A DNA stretch of 64,000 bases from Hordeum vulgare subsp. vulgare. Its lineage: Eukaryota; Streptophyta; Magnoliopsida; Poales; Poaceae. The stretch lies in contig NC_058519.1 of assembly GCF_904849725.1 (NCBI RefSeq), positions 20,195,267 through 20,259,266 of the forward strand, read 5' to 3'. The notes beneath the pieces were generated by a model. The model saw only the letters and a list, made by a program, of their open reading frames with translations. It made no database searches and was not told where the DNA came from. This document shows, one piece after another, positions 23,466 through 35,175 of the stretch; position 1 is the first letter of the stretch; each line of letters begins with the position of its first letter. A program made the translations under genes and the position numbers.

Positions 23466-24061
23466 GCGAGTCAGAAAGCTCGTGCACCCACCCTAAATGC
23501 AGGTTTCGTCGGCTCATACGGTCGCGACAGGGGGAGGCGACTCAGAAAGCTCGTGCACCCACCCTAAATGCAGGTTTCGTCAGCTCATACGGTCACGACA
23601 GGGGGAGGCGAGTCAGAAAGCTCGTGCACCCACCCTAAATGCAGGTTTCGTCGGCTCATACGGTCGCGACAGGGGGAGGCGAGTCAGAAAGCTCGTGCAC
23701 CCACCCTAAATGCAGGTTTCGTCGGCTCATACGGTCACGACAGGGGGAGGCGAGTGAGAAAGCTCGTGCACCCACCCTAAATGCAGGTTTCGTCGGCTCA
23801 TACGGTCGCGACAGGGGGAGGCGAGTCAGAAAGCTCGTGCACCCACCCTAAATGCAGGTTTCGTCGGCTCATACGGTCGCGACAGGGGGAGGCGAGTCAG
23901 AAAGCTCGTGCACCCACCCTAAATGTATGTTCTGTCGGCTCATAAGGTCGCAACAGGATGACACAATTTGCACTTTTTAATGAAGAAGCCCCCAAGTCGG
24001 AGAGTGTTTTATTACTTCATAATGAAACTGAAAAACTTAGAAAACGTGGAGCTTTAAGAGC

Positions 24062-27000
24062 TCAAGTGTAGTAAGGCCGCAAATGAGCAATATTCCAGGG
24101 GCCAGTTGACTCAGCCTCTGTAGTCGGTCGATTAGGCCGAAGATCCATCAAATAATAAGAGCCATTGCGGAGGTTCTTGCTGACGGCGAACGGCCCTTCC
24201 CAAGGGGGTGATAGCTTGTGCATGCCTGCCCGATCTTGTATTAGACAAAGTACTAAGTCGCCCTCCTGAAAAGTCCGACTCTTAACCCTGCGACTATGAT
24301 AATGCCGCAGATCTTGCTGATAGATAGCCGAACGGGCCGCAGCCAGGTCACGCGCCTCTTCCAAGGCATCCAAGGAATCCTGACGCGCCAGCTAATTATC
24401 TTGCTCCACATATGCAGCGACTCTAAGAGAGTCATGTCTTATGTCAGTAGGGAGAACAGCCTCTGCTCCATAGACCAAAAATAAGGGAGTGAACCCCGTG
24501 GATCGATTCGGGGTGGTCCGAATACTCCACAGTACCGAAGGTAACTCTTCAACCCAACACCCTGGAGTCCTTTCCAGGGGAACCATGAGTCGAGGTTTAA
24601 TCCCTCGCAAGACTTCCTGATTCGCCCGCTCTGCTTGCCCGTTGGACTGTGGGTGAGCAACCGCAGAAACATCAAGCCGGATATGTTCTCGACGACAAAA
24701 ATCCAGCATCGCTCCTTGGGACAAGTTAGTACCATTGTCCGTGATAATACTGTGTGGATATCCAAAACGGAAAATCAGCTTTTTCAGAAACTTGACCGTT
24801 GTCTCTGCATCGCAAGCTCCAACAGGTTCCGCCTCAACCCACTTGGTGAACTTATCAACTGCCACCAATAGGTGATTTTTCTTGTTAGAGGACATTTTAA
24901 AGGGACCGACCATGTCCAGCCCCCAGACCGCGAAGGGCCAAGTAATGGGAATCATCCTCAATTCTTGAACCGGCACATGAGCCTGTCTCCCATAACGTTG
25001 GCACCCCTCGCACCGCCGTACTATGTCTTCCTCATTTGCATGAGCCGTCAGCCAAAAGAAACCATGTCGAAAATCCTTTCATATCAAAGAACGTGACCCG
25101 GCGTGATGCCCGCAGTCTCCAGAATGAATGTCATTTAGGATCACGCATCCTTCCTCGGAGGAAACACACCGCTGAAAGACCCCAGAAGCACTCCGTTTAT
25201 ATAACTCGCCATTAATGATGACCATGGATTTGCTGCGTCGAACGATCTGGCGAGCCAAAACTTCGTCGGTGGGTAATTCGCCGTGAGTGAGATAAGCCAG
25301 ATAAGGAAGAACCCAGTCCCGAGTGACATGGAGAGCCGCCACGAGCTGAGACTCGGGATCTGGTATCGCCAACTCCTCCGTGGGTAAAGCCACAGACGGT
25401 TTATGCAAGATATCCAAAAAAAACATTAGGGGGGACCAGTTTTCTTTGTGAGCCGAGTTGCGAGAGGGCATCAGCTGCTTCGTTGAGTCGCCGATCAATA
25501 TGGTCCACCTGATATCCATGAAAATAGCCCGCCACATCAGACACAGCTCGTCTGTAAGCCGCCATCATAGGATCCCGAGAGTCCCAGGTACCTGAAACCT
25601 GTTGTGCCACCAAATCTGAATCACCAAAACATCTGACTCGGGTTAGGTTCATCTCTTTTGCAAGTCGCAAACCGTGAAGCAGAGCTTCATATTCCGCCGC
25701 ATTATTTGTGCAGGGAAACATGAGTCGGAGAACATAACATAACTTATCTCCTTGAGGGGATATCAGCACCACACCAGCCCCCGAGCCCTCCAACTGCCTG
25801 GATCCATCAAAGTAAATAGTCCAATAGGTAAGGTCAGGCCGATCTTCCGGAGCCTGAAGTTCCGTCCAATCGTTAACGAAATCAACTAGTGCATGTGATT
25901 TGATAGCTGTGCGGGGGGTATATTGTATGTGATGAGACCCAACCTCTATCGCCCATTTGGCGATTCGCCCTGTTGCCTCCCGATTTTGGATGACGTCACC
26001 GAGGGGGGCGGAACTGACCACAGTAATCGGGTGCTCCTAGAAATAATGTTTAAGCTTTTGACTCGCCATAAACACCCCATAGACCAATTTTTGCCAATGC
26101 GGGTATCGCTGTTTGGAAAGAGTTAACACCTCACTGATAAAATATACCGGACGTTGCACCGGGTATTCCTTTCCTTCCTCCTTTCTTTCGACGACCACAG
26201 CCACGCTGACTGCCTTGGAATTTGCCGCGACATACAGGAGCATAGGCTCCTTTTCAGTTGGGGCTGCCAGGACTGGCGGGTTAACCAATTGATGTCTCAA
26301 GGCCTGGAGCGCCTCGTCTGCCTCATCTGTCCATACGAATCGGTCGGATTTCCTCAACAATTGATAAAGAGGAATGGCCTTTTCCCCAAGGCGGCTCACG
26401 AAACGACTTAGAGCCGCAATGCGGCCCGCCAGTCGCTGAACTTGATTAACATTCGCCTGTTTCCCGAGAGAGGTAACCGCTTCAATTTTGTCCGGGTTAG
26501 CCTCGATGCCGCGCTCTGATACCAAGAAACCCAGTAATTTTCCTGCAGGTACACCAAAAACGCACTTGGTAGGATTTAGCTTCATCTGATATACTCGTAA
26601 ATTATCAAAGGTTTCCTTAAGGTCTTCCAAAAGTGTCTCCCCCTGGCGGGTCTTGATCACAATGTCGTCGACGTAAGCATGGACGTTGCAGCCAATTTGG
26701 TTACGAAGACAATTCTGGATGCAGCGTTGATAAGTCGCCCCTGCGCTCTTGAGTCCGAACGGCATGGACACATAGCAAAAGGCCCCGAAGGGGGTTATGA
26801 AGGCCGCCTTCTCCTGATATTCGACGGCCATCTTGATCTGATGATAACCTGAATAGGCGTCCAAAAAACACAATCGTTCGCATCCCGCCACCGAGTCAAT
26901 GATTTGATCGATGCGGGGAAGAGCGAAAGGATCTTTGGGGCAAGCTCTGTTGAGATCCGTATAGTCAATACACATACGGAAAGTGCCATTCTTCTTGAGT

Positions 27001-27887
27001 ACCAACACCGGGTTAGCCAGCCATTTGGGGTGAAAAACTTCCACGATGAACCCGGCGGCTAAAAGACGGGCGACTTCTTCTCCAATCGCCTTGCGTCGCT
27101 CCTCGTTAAATCTGCGAAGGTACTGTTGGACAGGTTTGCATTTTGGGTCAACATTAAGATGGTGCTCAGCGAATTCTCTCGGTACACCCGGCATGTCAGA
27201 AGGCTTCCATGCAAAGATGTCCCGATTCTCACGGATGAATTCGATGAGCGCGCTTTCCTATTTGGGATCCAAACCCGTCCCAATGGTGAACTGCTTAGAC
27301 GAATCGCCAGACACGAAATCAATTGTCTTAGTGTCATCTGTCGACTTGAATTTAAGGGGCGACTCAGAATCTGTGGTTGGCTTCTTGAGTGGCGACATAT
27401 CCGCTGGGTCAACGTTAGCCCGATGGTGCTTGAGTTCTTCTGCTGCGCAGGCGACTTGAGCATACGTCGCGTCCCCTTCTTCGCACTCCTTTGCGATCCT
27501 TCTGTCTCCCTCAACCGTGATTGGCCCTTTAGGACCAGGCATTTTGAGCTTGAGGTAGACGTAACACGGGCGGGCCATGAAGCGAGCGTAAGCGGGTCGC
27601 CCGAACAGCGCATGGTAGGGGCTTTTCAATTTGACCACCTGAAATGTCAGAGACTCTGACCTATAGTTCTGTGCAGTTCCAAATGCCACTGTGAGCCTGA
27701 CTCGGCCTATGGGATAAGCCGACTTACCCGGGACAATTCCATGGAAGACCATGGCTGAAGGCATCAAGTCTTTCTCCAATAGATTCATCCTCTGGAAGGT
27801 GTCGAAGTACAGGATATTGATGCTGCTGCCACCATCCATTAACACTTTTGACAAGGTGTAGCCTCCGACTTGGGGGGCCACGACCAA
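24062..27887 (-). pseudogene. Gypsy pol: protease, RT, RNase H, integrase (broken)
   Basis: Read on the minus strand. Protease has LMDGGSSINILYFDTF (about 27,840). RT has KNGTFRMCIDYTDLNRACPK, AFCYVSMPFGLKSAGATYQR and YVDD. The RT-linked RNase H is followed by an extra RNase H-like domain (IYFDGSRQLEGSGAGVVLIS, AAEYEALLHGL), typical of the Tat lineage. Integrase has GLDMVGPFKMSSNKKNHLLV, TDNGTNLSQGAML and a chromodomain-less GDLVLCLIQ tail. It is broken by stops near 27,258, 26,037, 25,079 and 24,392, at least three of them compatible with CAG/CAA to TAG/TAA changes. A shift in an A/T run lies near 25,430. It is not translatable as one polyprotein. Confidence 0.9.
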
Positions 27888-27940
27888 CGCCAGGTCGCCC
27901 GGATTATCTACTCTTGGCGGGTGATCCTCCCTGCTCCATG

Positions 27941-30509
27941 TTATGCTCTGCTCAGACCAATGGAGATATCTGGGGATCGCCGGATCAGAGACGTTGTAGC
28001 CCGGTGATTTATCTTCTTATCCCGTCTGCAAGCATTAGTAGTAAAAATGTGGTACTGCCCATTACTTAGCTGTTTGGGGTTGTTGCGGAAACCCTCATTA
28101 TCATCCTGGTCATGTGGAGCCCCCTGTGGAGGTGGTTGGTGGAAAGCTCCTGGCGGGTTGTACCGCCGCTGGTGATGCACTGGGTATTGACCGCCTCCCG
28201 GCTGTGGTCCGCCCTGCGCACCCGGCTCGGGAAAACCACCAAAGGGGTTCTGTCTTTGGTTGGGTGCGGCGAGTTGGTCTTGGCGCCGGTCTGGACCTTC
28301 GTTTTGACTCTTCTTGATCGCCTCAGCCCGAAACTCTCGAATTACGAAGCAGTTCTCCCAAGAGTGGCCCGCCGGACCGTCGGCCGTGGCGTGGTGCGGG
28401 CAAGGGCCTTTGAGTAGCTCTTCATAGTTACGCGGCCTTTTCCCACTGAAACCTCGATTCTTCTTTTTGCCGTCATTGACATTGGTGTTAGCAACCAAGT
28501 TCGAGGGCTCCTCCTGTGGTCTACGCTTGCCGTTGGTCCCCTGATTGTGACGGTTGCGGCCTTGGAAACGGGTGTGATTTTTTGTTGAATCCCCCTTTTT
28601 AGGCGAGTTACCCTTACCATCCTCGCCGGGATCCTTGGTATCATCGGCCTCGGCATACCTAGTGAGGGTGTCCATTAGTTCGCCCATGTCCTGAACTTTC
28701 CGTTTGAGTCGCCCCAATTTCTGGACCAAGGGTTCGTAGTGGCAATTGTGTTCGAGGATAAGCACAGCTTGTGCTGCCGTGATACCATCTGACGAATGAA
28801 TAATTTCTGCGACCCGCCGTGACCAATGGTGTGCGGACTCATCCGGGCGTTGTATGCAGTGTTGTAAGTCGACGATCGTCATCGGTCGTTTACAAGTTCC
28901 CCGGAAGTTTTTGATGAAACGCTCTTTCAGCTCGGCCCAGGACTGGATAGAATTGGAGGTAAGTTTTTCAGCCAAGTGCGCGCCGACCCCTCGAGCATCA
29001 TGGTGAAATATCTGGCGCAAACCGCCTCATTTACGTCGAGCATGTCCATGGCAATCTCATAACCCTCGATCCATGATGTTGGTTCGAGATCTGGTGTATA
29101 ATTAGGCACCTTTCTTGGTCCTTTAAAATCCTTGGGCATTCTCTCGTTCCGAAGGGCTAGGGACAAGCACGGTACCCCAACTCGCCCTCCGCTCCCTACG
29201 AGGGGGGCCTGGGCGTCTTGAATGTTGGGGAGATCTCTGCCCGGCGGGTTCCGCTCGGGCGGGTTGTCCTGCGGGAAGTGTCGCGGGTCACTGTTTACGG
29301 CTGGCTGATCCTCCGGCCTACTCCTGGTATAGCTCGCCTGAGGGGTGGAGTGCAATCTCTCGAGGCTGTGTGAGAACTGAGCGTTTTGAACCACCGTTGT
29401 CTTCAACATCTCGATGGCATTCCTTGCTTCTATCTCAGCTGGGGTGTTGCCGTGAATCGGGAGAGACTCCAGGTGGCGAGTTGCGGCAAGCACATTATCC
29501 ACCGGATTGGAGAAGTGGCCTTGGGGCATCCGGAAACGGGGAATTTGGCCCTCGGTCGGATGATCCGGCGGATTGGGTGGGCGACCCTGTCCTCCTGCTG
29601 GGGCGGCTCCTAACCCGGGGGTTCGTGGAGTGTCGAACAGACGGGTCGGATTGAGGTCGTGAGGGAGGCACCCCTGGTGTCTCCTCTGATGGACGGCATC
29701 AGACGCCCGCTGCTGTCTTTCGAGTCGCCAATTGTCGGTGTTTAAACGCATCCTTTCGGCCGTAATTTGGGCTTGCCGAGTCTCGATTCTGGCGGACTCC
29801 ACCTCAGCATCCCGGTGGGTTTTAGCCACCGCCTCTCTGAGCTTTGCTAACTCTGCGTTTATCTCTTCTTGGTTCTCCGGCGTGAGGGGAGTCGCCGTTA
29901 GTCTCGTGATCTCTGCTGCTAAATCTGCCAGGACTGCGGCTGGGCTTCTGGACGCTTCGCCAGTCCCAGCACCTCCAGTGGGGTTTTATGTCGGTTCAGT
30001 CGCTCCGGCCATGTAGATGGCGATCTGGCGGCGGGTTCGGTCAAGTACCTCCGGATCCATGGCCAGCGATAAACCTCCGAGGCCGTCCCCGTGGAGGGAC
30101 CGGATAGAATCTGAGTCGCCCATGGATGATTCGTCGTCCGAGTTGATCGGGGTAATCTCCTGACTCGCCGGGTGCTCTGGCTCCTCCGATCCCTGCGTGA
30201 ACCCCACAAAGACCGGGCGAGTTAAGTTTCGTGTTATAACTGGGCGGACGTACCTGGCCGGCTCGACGATGTCGGTGGAGATGTCCGGCTCAGGGACGGG
30301 TGATCCGATCATGCCGATGAAGACGTTGATCCCGCCGAAGGGGGCCCTGTAGCCAGATTCGATCGAATTCGCTTCAGGTCCCCATAGCTGGTTGTCGATG
30401 TAGATTATCCCGCGGCAGCTCCGGGACATGAGCGCCGTCGCGTAACTCCCAAACCCTAGTAGGGCTCCCTTTGAGAACTCAACTCCACCGTGCGTAGGCC
30501 CCACGGTGG
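27941..30509 (-). pseudogene. Gypsy gag (broken)
   Basis: The N-terminal part lies at about 30,509-29,986. It ends at an in-frame stop, and the frame continues from there to 28,927 with the gag core (LRNERMPKDFKGPRKVPNYT, YFTMMLEGSARTWLKNLP). A one-base shift near 28,960 moves the rest (NSIQSWAELKERFIKNFRGT) into the frame 29,020-27,941. The distal part has a retrotransposon-gag helix (LILEHNCHYEPLVQKLGRLK) and a Pro/Gln-rich tail. A second shift near 27,965 separates it from protease. The role in the parent family is the capsid-like particle. Confidence 0.85.
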
Positions 30510-30517
30510 GCGCCAAC
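30500..30517 (-). other. Gypsy primer binding site
   Basis: On the minus strand, immediately inside the 5' LTR after ...CCACGACA, the sequence reads GTTGGCGCCCACCGTGG. The TGG start 2 bp after the LTR is the normal position for a tRNA 3' end match. The tRNA species was not determined. Confidence 0.65.
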
Positions 30518-31001
30518 TGTCGTGGTTTTGTCACGGCAGATGTCCTCGTGAAAGGACTTAGTACTGGAGCCATCGCACCTTGGTGGCGACTCAAAGGGGT
30601 TAAACGGGAGGAACACGGCGATTTACCCAGGTTCGGCCCTCGAGAGGAGGTAATAGCCTACGTCCTGCTTTATGTGTATTGATGTGGATTCGATTACAAG
30701 GGAGGCGTAACTCGCCTAACCTAGCACTCGATGATTTCTAACCTGCCTCTCCTCCTTAGGACTCGCCTTTATATATAGGTCGAGGCCTTAGGGTTTACAA
30801 GAGTTCCCTCCTTCCTACAACTCGTGACCATTGTGGTCTCTAAGTCCCCGTCCTTCAAAACCCGGAGACCTTCCAGAAATCATAACCGTCACGCGACCTT
30901 GAACCGGCCAGGCCGAAGCCCAAATAACCTAGAGGATGAATCGCCTCACTGGTAACCCGGCCCATCTTGGGCGGGTCATTTAATAGGTAATATCCCCAAC
31001 A
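30518..31001 (-). repeat. Gypsy 5' LTR (right copy)
   Basis: 484 bp. It begins TGTCGTGGTTTTGTC on the plus strand and ends TATCCCCAACA, followed by the CTCCC duplication. The TATA-like TTTATATATA at 30,768-30,777 is oriented for minus-strand transcription into gag. Confidence 0.9.
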
Positions 31002-31247
31002 CTCCCCTTGCGTGTTCACGGTTTGCCGTCGCGGCGCGTCGCAGAATTCGCTGGGGAACAAGCAGGTGATGGAGGCGCATGTAACCGAAGACGTGAGACA
31101 TCATCTAGGTCCTTGTTAAGGCAAGTCACAAACTAATGCTTCATATTTAATCTTGTATTGGTGTTTGATCTGTAGCTAATTATTTATATGATGGATTATG
31201 TGCAAGACAAAGATTATTCTTGTTGAGGAGGAGGAGGAGGAAGCGAG

Positions 31248-32109
31248 GTGTCGAGTTGCTTGTGGTCGGGCGGCGAGCGGAGAGCCGCGATTGTGGAGTT
31301 TGAGAATGCTAGAGTTCTTATAACTGATCAGAAGATCACAAGCATAAAGGAAATCATTCCACTTCTGGAGCAGACTACACAGTTGAGATGTCCGCTGTTC
31401 ATTGTAGCCGAGGACATTACTGGTGAAGCTTTGGCGACTCTTGTTGTTAACAAGCTCAGAGGTATTATTCACGTTGGTGCTGACATCATTCAGAAGGTAA
31501 CTTGTTTAGACATCAATATGTAAACGGGTTGAACTATGTCGATCTCTTTCATGGCAACCAGATTGTAGGAACTGCATTTACCAGAAAACTGACCTGATAA
31601 TAGTATGTTGAACACATGCTTGTGTATACTAATAGAGAATGCAGCAAAGGACGATCATTTAGGATAGTTAGACTTGTTAAAAGTTGATGTTCTGACTGAA
31701 TAAGGTTTCAGGCTAAGGATGTGAGCTGCAAAACTTAGTACTTGTCGGGATTGTATATCTCTAGAAATGTGGAATAACACCTGTGTACTGTACTTACAAA
31801 AGTTTGTCGATTCTGCAGGCATTGCAAGCACCGGCATCGCTGATTGCCAACAACGCTGGAGTGGAAGGGGAAGTTGTGATCGAGAAGATCAAGGATAGCG
31901 AGTGGGAGATGGGTTACAACGTGATGACAGACAAGTACGAGAACCTGATCGAGTCGGGTGTCACCGACCCCGCCAAGGTGACGAGATGCGCGCTCCAGAA
32001 CGCCGCCTCGGTGTCCGGAATGGTCCTCACCACGCAAGCGATCGTCGTTGAGAAGCCCAAGCCGAAGGCTAAGGTCGCGGAGCCAGCGAAGGGGCAGCTC
32101 TCCGTCTGA
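31248..32109 (+). pseudogene. Captured plastid Cpn60-alpha fragment with internal deletion
   Basis: Two exons resemble the plastid chaperonin 60 alpha subunit (RuBisCO large-subunit binding protein alpha). Exon A (about 31,248-31,496) has [20 protein letters not shown] and [20 protein letters not shown], then jumps directly to VGADIIQK. Exon B (31,819-32,109) has [40 protein letters not shown] and the true C terminus ending AKGQLSV. GT-AG borders at 31,497 and 31,818 keep phase 0. In the full protein about 190 residues separate KLRGII(N)V from GADIIQK, so a large internal piece is missing. The N terminus and transit peptide are missing too. It cannot form a ring subunit, yet the spliced frame is open. 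It lies in the 3' part of the giant Helitron. Confidence 0.85.
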
Positions 32110-35100
32110 TCGAGCCTGTAAAGCTCTTCAGGCCTCGTCCGTGTTTTTTAGATGCTTCAGTTCAGGCCAAGCAGTAGAATTTTGATTGAGATCAACTGAA
32201 AGTGAAAAAGGTCTAGAATAGGATTGCCATTTTTGCGAATCGAAAGGTAACCTTCCTCGCCCGATCTGAAACTCTTGTGGATCAGAGAAATCTTCAGCGT
32301 CATTTTTGAAATAAAAATACCGATAAGACCACAGTGATTTCCATTGGAAAGTTTGTCAAGTTATTAAATTGTTGCACATCACAAATTTCACTGCCTGAAA
32401 AGGGTTCTTATTGGCTTGGTAGAGGGTTGACAGTCTAATTTCTACTTTTTGGCTTGGGATACTTATTGTAGCTTTATTGTGGTTCAGGTTTAGTCCAACC
32501 CTTTCCTGATGGTAGAGGGCCTGGAAGCTGAGCCCATGGGCGATGGTGAAGCAAATGCGTTGCAAAGCCATGTCGCAGAGCAGGGGAAAGATGGAGATGA
32601 AGAACTTTGTAGCTGTCTTGCCTTTCTATAATTTTTCGCGGTACCTATGTTTGGTGTTTAGTAAAGTAATTTCTCTCCTATGTTTTCTTGTATGTTCTAC
32701 GCATTATTATTTTTCAGATCACGGGAAGAAAATGGACATATGATCTTTCAGTTCGTGTATGGACAATAGCAATATGAGATGAAAAGCACTCTGTCAAGGT
32801 ATGTAATCCATTTTTATTGCTTCAGTTCTAGATTGACTGTTATAACTTGGTTCATTTGCATTGACAGATGTCGTATTTGTTCACAAGAAATATGGCAAGC
32901 TATGATGTCTAAGCGTAAATGAACTTTTATATTCATATTATAATTTAATACTCTGTGCAGTATGTATGCAAAGCTGCAAACTAATTCTTTGAAATATGCG
33001 TATTTATTCATGAATTAAGAACAACTTCTGCAGAGTTATATAATCTTGATTTGCCGTGAATTGGGGGTACTTTGCTAGAAATATTTGTATTGCACTATTT
33101 GATATTATAAAACAGAACTGTCATTTTTTTCCAAAGTAGATAGGACTGCCACTGTCTTTTGAGTTGACTTAATAAAAGTTCTTTGATACTGGTCCATCAC
33201 TTTCTAAATCTCTATACTCAAGATGAGCATTTTTCAGTGTTCAATACCACAAAACCTGACAAGTACGTTTAAGGCTCCAAGGGAAATCCATATTTCGCAA
33301 CAATTTACAATTGTTCAGGTAATGACTCCAGAATGTTTTGAATAAAATAGTTCTAGGAGTTAGTTCTCTTGTTATTTTATCTTGTTTGATGGGATAGTCA
33401 AGGCATCACTTATTATTTGCCTTAACATGGTGTAGAAATAGGAAAGAACAAACATTGCTTATTATGGCTATGACCCAAAATAGTTTTAGTAAAATAGGAT
33501 GATGTTGTGTGGACACTCTTTTATTTGGTTTTACTTTTATGTTTTTATAGGTTCTTTTTGTAAGTCCGTTGTTCATTGTTGCATTTCCTTAGTTTCCTGG
33601 GAACATATTAAATACCTTAAATTCGTCCTTCCTTTCATACAGAACTGTTGGTGCATTAGCACAACTCTGGTGACTGATTTATTGTTGTGCTTTCACACCT
33701 AGAAATGTAATCGCTTCCATCTGTTGTTCCGTATTGACATCTCTAGTTTTATCTTTTGTTCTTTTCTAAAAATTGCGTTGGATATCTATGCAAGCATTGG
33801 CCTGCTGCTAAAAACGTTAAGTTACTGCGTCTCTCAACTGAAGCATAAATAAGGGTGGCACTTGTTTACCAGTATGGAAGCGATGTGCCTAATTACATTA
33901 CTTTATTTGACAAAAGTGTGAGGATATGTGAAATCTTATTTTGCTTATCGTGTAGATTTAGTTCTTTCCCAAACTCTTGATGCCACTATTTTAAAAGAAT
34001 TTATATTATTTCTAGAAAGTATGTTTATGTTTACACTGAATTGTAATTGTGTTCTTTTGACGGGCCAAAGAGACGAGGTGAAAACTTACATTTTGGAGGC
34101 CAACTTCGTGTCAGCATGTAATGCAAGTGACTTCTGCTCAGCTGATTGCTTATCAACATGGTTGAGCCAGGAAGCAGTTACTACTTTTGAAGTTGCTTGG
34201 ACTCAAGGCTGATTGGTGGACTTATATGTTATGATTCATTCTTACAATCAGTGTGGTATTCTTATGCTTGTGCTTAATGAAATATGACAGCAAACATCTT
34301 CCTTCTCATGTCTTTGTACTTTGTGCCAACAACGAAGGTTTGTGTATTGTCAGAGCTGAACTTGGTCCCCCATGGGGTGAAGTAGCGTCAAGTGTACCAT
34401 GAAGAGACGTGAGATTTAGCTAAGTGACCGTGAGTGTGGGTTGTACAAATGTGCTAGCGGTTAAAATTTGTAAATCGGAGTCATTGTCGAACATGAGGTG
34501 TGAGGGGGTTAAAGGATGGGAGCATGTAAGTACCCAGATCATATCTTACACATTTTACTGATCAGGTCTTTGTGTTAGTTTGATTTCCTCGTCTATATGA
34601 TGTATTTGTTTTTTCTTAATGGCTTTTGTGTTCACAAAAAGATTATCTTTGTTGTGGTCGAAGAATAAAGAGGGACAAAAATTAACATTGCACCACATGC
34701 ATCTTTTGTTGTTTGCAAATAAGAAATCCAATGCACCATCATCCCTTGTGGTAGGTCAGATCGTTTCATTTGTCAGCCAGACATATATAAATACGCTAAA
34801 ATCTATTATGGTATGTGAGGACCATTTTATACATGTTTTTAAGTTTAAAAAGGGTTCCAAGCCATGGTAGGGTAAGGCATTTTTTTAACTTCTGAAGCTA
34901 TGACAATGCTAAAGTGAGGGCATATGAAGAGAATGGCTGTACAAAAGTAGGACACGAAGGAAGATGCCATTTTGATGTGCACAAGAAGACACGACAAGTG
35001 TCAATGAGGGAAGAATCCATGCCAATGAGGAAAGAAGCCGGACAAACAATCAGTGTTTATTTTTATGTTATGGAAACCATATATAACTCATGTTAGACAC

Positions 35101-35140
35101 AATTTTGAGTTAGAGAAATTGTGTGATTGTTGAATTTGTT
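32110..35140. other. Helitron 3' body, no gene recognised
   Basis: This is AT-rich DNA with intron-like composition and only short frames. The first part, to about 32,330, is likely the 3' flank of the captured chaperonin gene. A piece near 34,070-34,210 (LTGQRDEVKTYILEANFVSA) and one near 34,905-35,060 look coding-like but match nothing I know. They could be further captured fragments. Confidence 0.4.
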
Positions 35141-35175
35141 CGTTATTTCGTGGCAACGCACGTGCATTCAGCTAG

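Larger units (their letters stand above)
14227..23950. repeat. 71-bp tandem array split by the Copia element
   Basis: The unit begins CGTCGGCTCATACGGTCGCG and includes AGGGGGAGGCGAGTCAGAAA and GCTCGTGCACCCACCC. Copies start at 14,227, 14,298, 14,369, 14,440, 14,511 (interrupted), 23,507, 23,578, 23,649, 23,720, 23,791 and 23,862, with a degenerate one near 23,933. The repeat is direct, nearly identical and without unique spacers. The copy at 14,511 is broken by the Copia insertion and resumes at 23,466. Arrays in the 3' untranslated region are a known habit of Tat-lineage elements and can seed satellite DNA. Confidence 0.95.
8919..31001 (-). mobile_element. Tat-lineage Gypsy LTR retrotransposon with antisense gene
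   Basis: LTRs at 8,919-9,403 and 30,518-31,001 begin TG and end CA and are flanked by CTCCC (8,914-8,918 and 31,002-31,006). By eye the LTRs differ by five substitutions and one indel. gag-pol runs on the minus strand, so the right LTR is the 5' LTR. A primer-binding-like TGGCGCCCACCGTGGGG lies next to it. Reading order is gag, protease, RT, RNase H, a second RNase H-like domain, integrase. Then come a 71-bp tandem array and an antisense multi-exon ORF before the 3' LTR. That architecture is characteristic of the Tat lineage (Grande, Retand, RIRE2 type). A BARE1-like element (14,546-23,465) interrupts the array. Confidence 0.9.
8120..35175 (+). mobile_element. Giant composite Helitron with nested LTR elements
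   Basis: The 5' end TCTCTACTATTAAAGCAG starts at 8,120 after an A. The 3' end CTAG is at 35,172-35,175 before a T, and it is preceded by a hairpin-like CGTG-gcaacg-CACG. Joining the flanks (8,096-8,119 to 35,176-35,188) gives a 37-base string. By eye, 33 of those bases match the reverse complement of 35,236-35,272, so the join recreates one arm of an inverted repeat. This supports both ends belonging to one insertion. Without the Gypsy element (8,919-31,001) the Helitron would be about 5 kb. It carries VOZ-like and Cpn60-alpha gene pieces and no RepHel gene. Confidence 0.8.

Noticed and set aside
14288..23851. Open frames of about 70 aa repeated through the 71-bp array
   Set aside because: They arise from the repeat (three 71-bp units equal 213 bp, a multiple of three) and have no family features. 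Each is the same chance translation.
14227..23950. CRISPR-like direct repeats
   Set aside because: The units are contiguous, with no unique spacers, and lie inside a plant retrotransposon.
33499..35096. Short frames in the Helitron 3' body
   Set aside because: AT-rich, Phe/Cys/Leu-rich chance translations without a family match. They are noted only as possible captured fragments.
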